DNA of 7,155 bases, taken from positions 1 to 7,155 of the forward strand of contig JBBRGA010000164.1 of assembly GCA_038241115.1 (NCBI GenBank), in the 5' to 3' direction. The DNA is from JANYJJ01 sp038241115 (lineage in GTDB: Bacteria; Pseudomonadota; Gammaproteobacteria; Burkholderiales; Burkholderiaceae_C). The translations under genes were made by a program, and so were the position numbers. Of the stretch, positions 5,810 through 7,155 are shown piece by piece (position 1 is the stretch's first letter; each line of letters begins with the position of its first letter). The notes below the pieces were generated by a model. That model was not told the origin of the DNA. It saw only the letters and a program-made list of their open reading frames with translations, and did no database searches.

Positions 5810-6615
5810 TGCGTCATTTGCCTGGCACCCAACTCGGCACGCATCACAGCACGCAGCACGCCAGCGACGTGCTGCGCGTGGCCACCTACAACATCCACAA
5901 GGGCGTGCGCGGCGTTGGGCCGCGCAAGCGCCTGGAGATACACAACCTCGCCTTGGGCATCGAGGCGCTTGACGCAGACCTGGTGTTTTTGCAAGAAGTG
6001 CGCTTCAGCAACCGCGCCGAAGCGCGCCAATTCACGGATGTGCATCGCGGCTGGCCGCGCATGCCGCAGGCCGATTTTTTGGCCCCTGAAGGCTATGCGG
6101 TGGCCTACCGCACCAACGCCGTCACGCGCGACGGCGAACATGGCAATGCCTTGTTGTCGCGCTGGCCGCTGGGCGACTCGGGCCATCACGATGTGTCTGA
6201 CCACCGCTTCGAGCAGCGCGGCTTGTTGCACGTGCCGGTGCAGTGGAACGGCAGCACGGTGCACACGGTGGTGGCGCACTTGGGCTTGATGCATTCGGGC
6301 CGCGTTCGTCAGGTCGAGCGCATCGCGGCGTTCATCGATGCCCAGGTTCCACCGGGTGCGCCGCTGGTGCTGGCGGGTGACTTCAACGATTGGGGCGAAA
6401 AGCTTGACGAGCCGATCCGCGCCATGGGTTTGACGCCCGCGCAAAACCGAGACAACGCCATGCCGCGCACCTTCCCGTCGCGCGTGCCGGTGTTCTCGCT
6501 CGACCGCATCTACACGCGCGGTTTGCAGTGCAACTCCACGCTGGTGCCGCGCGGTTCGGCCTGGGCGCGCATGTCTGACCACCTGCCGCTGGTGGCCGAG
6601 TTTTCACTGAACTGA
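5809..6615 (+). CDS. YbhP-like endonuclease/exonuclease/phosphatase (EEP) family protein
   Basis: The 268-residue protein has the EEP (DNase I-like) fold motifs in order: YNIHKG with N28, LQEV with E63, GNALLSRWP (112-120), the histidine in AHLGL (H157), GDFNDW (190-195), RTFPS (220-224), LDRIY (231-235) and the catalytic SDH (256-258). These residues would bind Mg2+ and cleave a phosphodiester or phosphomonoester. The pattern NIHKG...GNA.LSR...HLGL...GDFNDW...RTFP...LDRIY matches E. coli YbhP, whose gene lies beside clsB just as here. Its substrate is not established. A link to phospholipids or cardiolipin is inferred from the neighbour only. No signal peptide is visible. The start ATG 5809 overlaps the nudB stop; a longer frame from GTG 5656 would lie wholly inside nudB and was rejected because homology begins at about residue 22 of the short form. 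Confidence 0.9.
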   Translation: MRHLPGTQLGTHHSTQHASDVLRVATYNIHKGVRGVGPRKRLEIHNLALGIEALDADLVFLQEVRFSNRAEARQFTDVHRGWPRMPQADFLAPEGYAVAYRTNAVTRDGEHGNALLSRWPLGDSGHHDVSDHRFEQRGLLHVPVQWNGSTVHTVVAHLGLMHSGRVRQVERIAAFIDAQVPPGAPLVLAGDFNDWGEKLDEPIRAMGLTPAQNRDNAMPRTFPSRVPVFSLDRIYTRGLQCNSTLVPRGSAWARMSDHLPLVAEFSLN

Positions 6616-6631
6616 CGCGGTGGAATGACCG

Positions 6632-7155
6632 ATGAAAGCGCCCATTGCCGTAGTCGACCTGAAGGCTGACGCGCCGGCCGAGCACGGCGTGCCTGACCCG
6701 CTATGGAGCGCTGTACCCAGGCCGATGTTCAGCGGTGGCAACCAGTTGCATTTGCTTTGCGGCGGAGACATGTTGTTCCCCGCGATGCTGCAAGCGATCG
6801 AGCGCGCCAAGTCTGAGATCTGGCTGGCCACCTACATCTTCCACAACGACCCTGCCAGCGACGCCGTGGCGCAAGCCTTGGCGCAGGCGGCGCTGCGCGG
6901 CGTGCAAGTGCGCGTGGTGCTGGACGGCTTTGGCTGCAAAGCTTCGTTCCCCCAGCTGTCCTCCGTTCTGCTGCCGGCCGGTGTGCAGCTCACCATTTTT
7001 CGACCGCTGAAGCGCTGGTGGAATTGGCTGCAGCCACAGAACCTGCGCCGCTTGCATCAAAAGCTGTGCGTGGTGGACGGCAGTGTGGCTTTCGTGGGCG
7101 GCATCAACATGCTGGACGACCGTCTGGATTTGCATCACGGCTGGTCAGACGCGCC
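6632..7155 (+). CDS. clsB: ClsB-type cardiolipin synthase (phospholipase D family), 5' part
   Basis: The frame stays open to the right edge, giving 174 residues of a protein expected to exceed 400. The visible part holds the first phospholipase D repeat: AIERAKSEIWLATYIF (55-70), the RGVQVRVVLDGFG strand (89-101), and the first HKD motif LHQKLCVVDG with H142, K144 and D149, followed by FVGGINML (154-161). ClsB enzymes join phosphatidylglycerol with a second phospholipid at the inner membrane to make cardiolipin. Homology to E. coli ClsB begins near residue 35, so the first 35 or so residues are an extension. No N-terminal membrane helices are present, which favours ClsB over ClsA. ATG 6632 has GGTGGA seven bases upstream; ATG 6625 is out of frame and soon stops. 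The second HKD motif lies outside the window. It follows the YbhP-like gene by 16 bases, probably in the same operon. Confidence 0.9.
   Translation, partial: MKAPIAVVDLKADAPAEHGVPDPLWSAVPRPMFSGGNQLHLLCGGDMLFPAMLQAIERAKSEIWLATYIFHNDPASDAVAQALAQAALRGVQVRVVLDGFGCKASFPQLSSVLLPAGVQLTIFRPLKRWWNWLQPQNLRRLHQKLCVVDGSVAFVGGINMLDDRLDLHHGWSDA

Noticed and set aside
5611..6582. A 323-codon open frame on the - strand across nudB and the YbhP-like gene
   Set aside because: Composition is typical of antisense frames in GC-rich DNA, and it crosses the junction of two well-supported + strand genes.
1..7155. CRISPR, toxin-antitoxin, phage, IS or other accessory system
   Set aside because: Both strands were read for spaced repeats, terminal inverted repeats, transposase or integrase motifs and small paired genes. 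All coding space is filled by core-metabolism genes with uniform composition.

Overview
The window reads as an ordinary housekeeping stretch of a GC-rich betaproteobacterial chromosome. Strong GC preference at third codon positions, the protein types and the gene order suggest Burkholderiales, probably near Comamonadaceae. That placement is inferred from recalled family features, not from a search. All eight supported genes lie on the + strand, packed almost end to end. No RNA gene, insertion sequence, prophage, CRISPR array or other mobile element was seen.

Layout. (1) Positions 2-1914: the 3' part of ubiJ and a complete ubiB, overlapping by one base (TGATG). Both are accessory factors for ubiquinone biosynthesis. 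(2) Positions 1915-2042: a spacer with a consensus -10 box (TATAAT, 1969-1974) that probably starts a new transcript. (3) Positions 2043-5220: a FmdB-type zinc-ribbon protein with a repetitive low-complexity tail, a DUF502 two-helix membrane protein with a TTG start, a 247-base spacer holding a perfect stem-loop and a degenerate 12-bp tandem repeat, and aspS. (4) Positions 5221-5329: a short spacer with a degenerate 13-bp tandem repeat that begins inside the aspS stop region. (5) Positions 5330-7155: nudB (folate-pathway Nudix hydrolase), a YbhP-type endonuclease/exonuclease/phosphatase family protein joined to it by a TGATG overlap, and the 5' part of a clsB-type cardiolipin synthase that runs off the window end.

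How the genes work together. UbiJ and UbiB belong to one pathway. The YbhP-like protein and ClsB repeat a pairing known from Escherichia coli and may act together in phospholipid metabolism. AspRS carries the His/Gly pair associated with non-discriminating enzymes, so it probably also makes Asp-tRNA(Asn) for a GatCAB amidotransferase encoded elsewhere. The FmdB-like and DUF502 genes next to aspS have no firm function.

I found no convincing undescribed system. The best leads are the two intergenic short-period repeat arrays, the hairpin on the DUF502 stop codon, the pentapeptide array in the FmdB tail, and the predicted tRNA specificity of AspRS. No stretch over 300 bases lacks a gene; the longest gap is 3177-3423.
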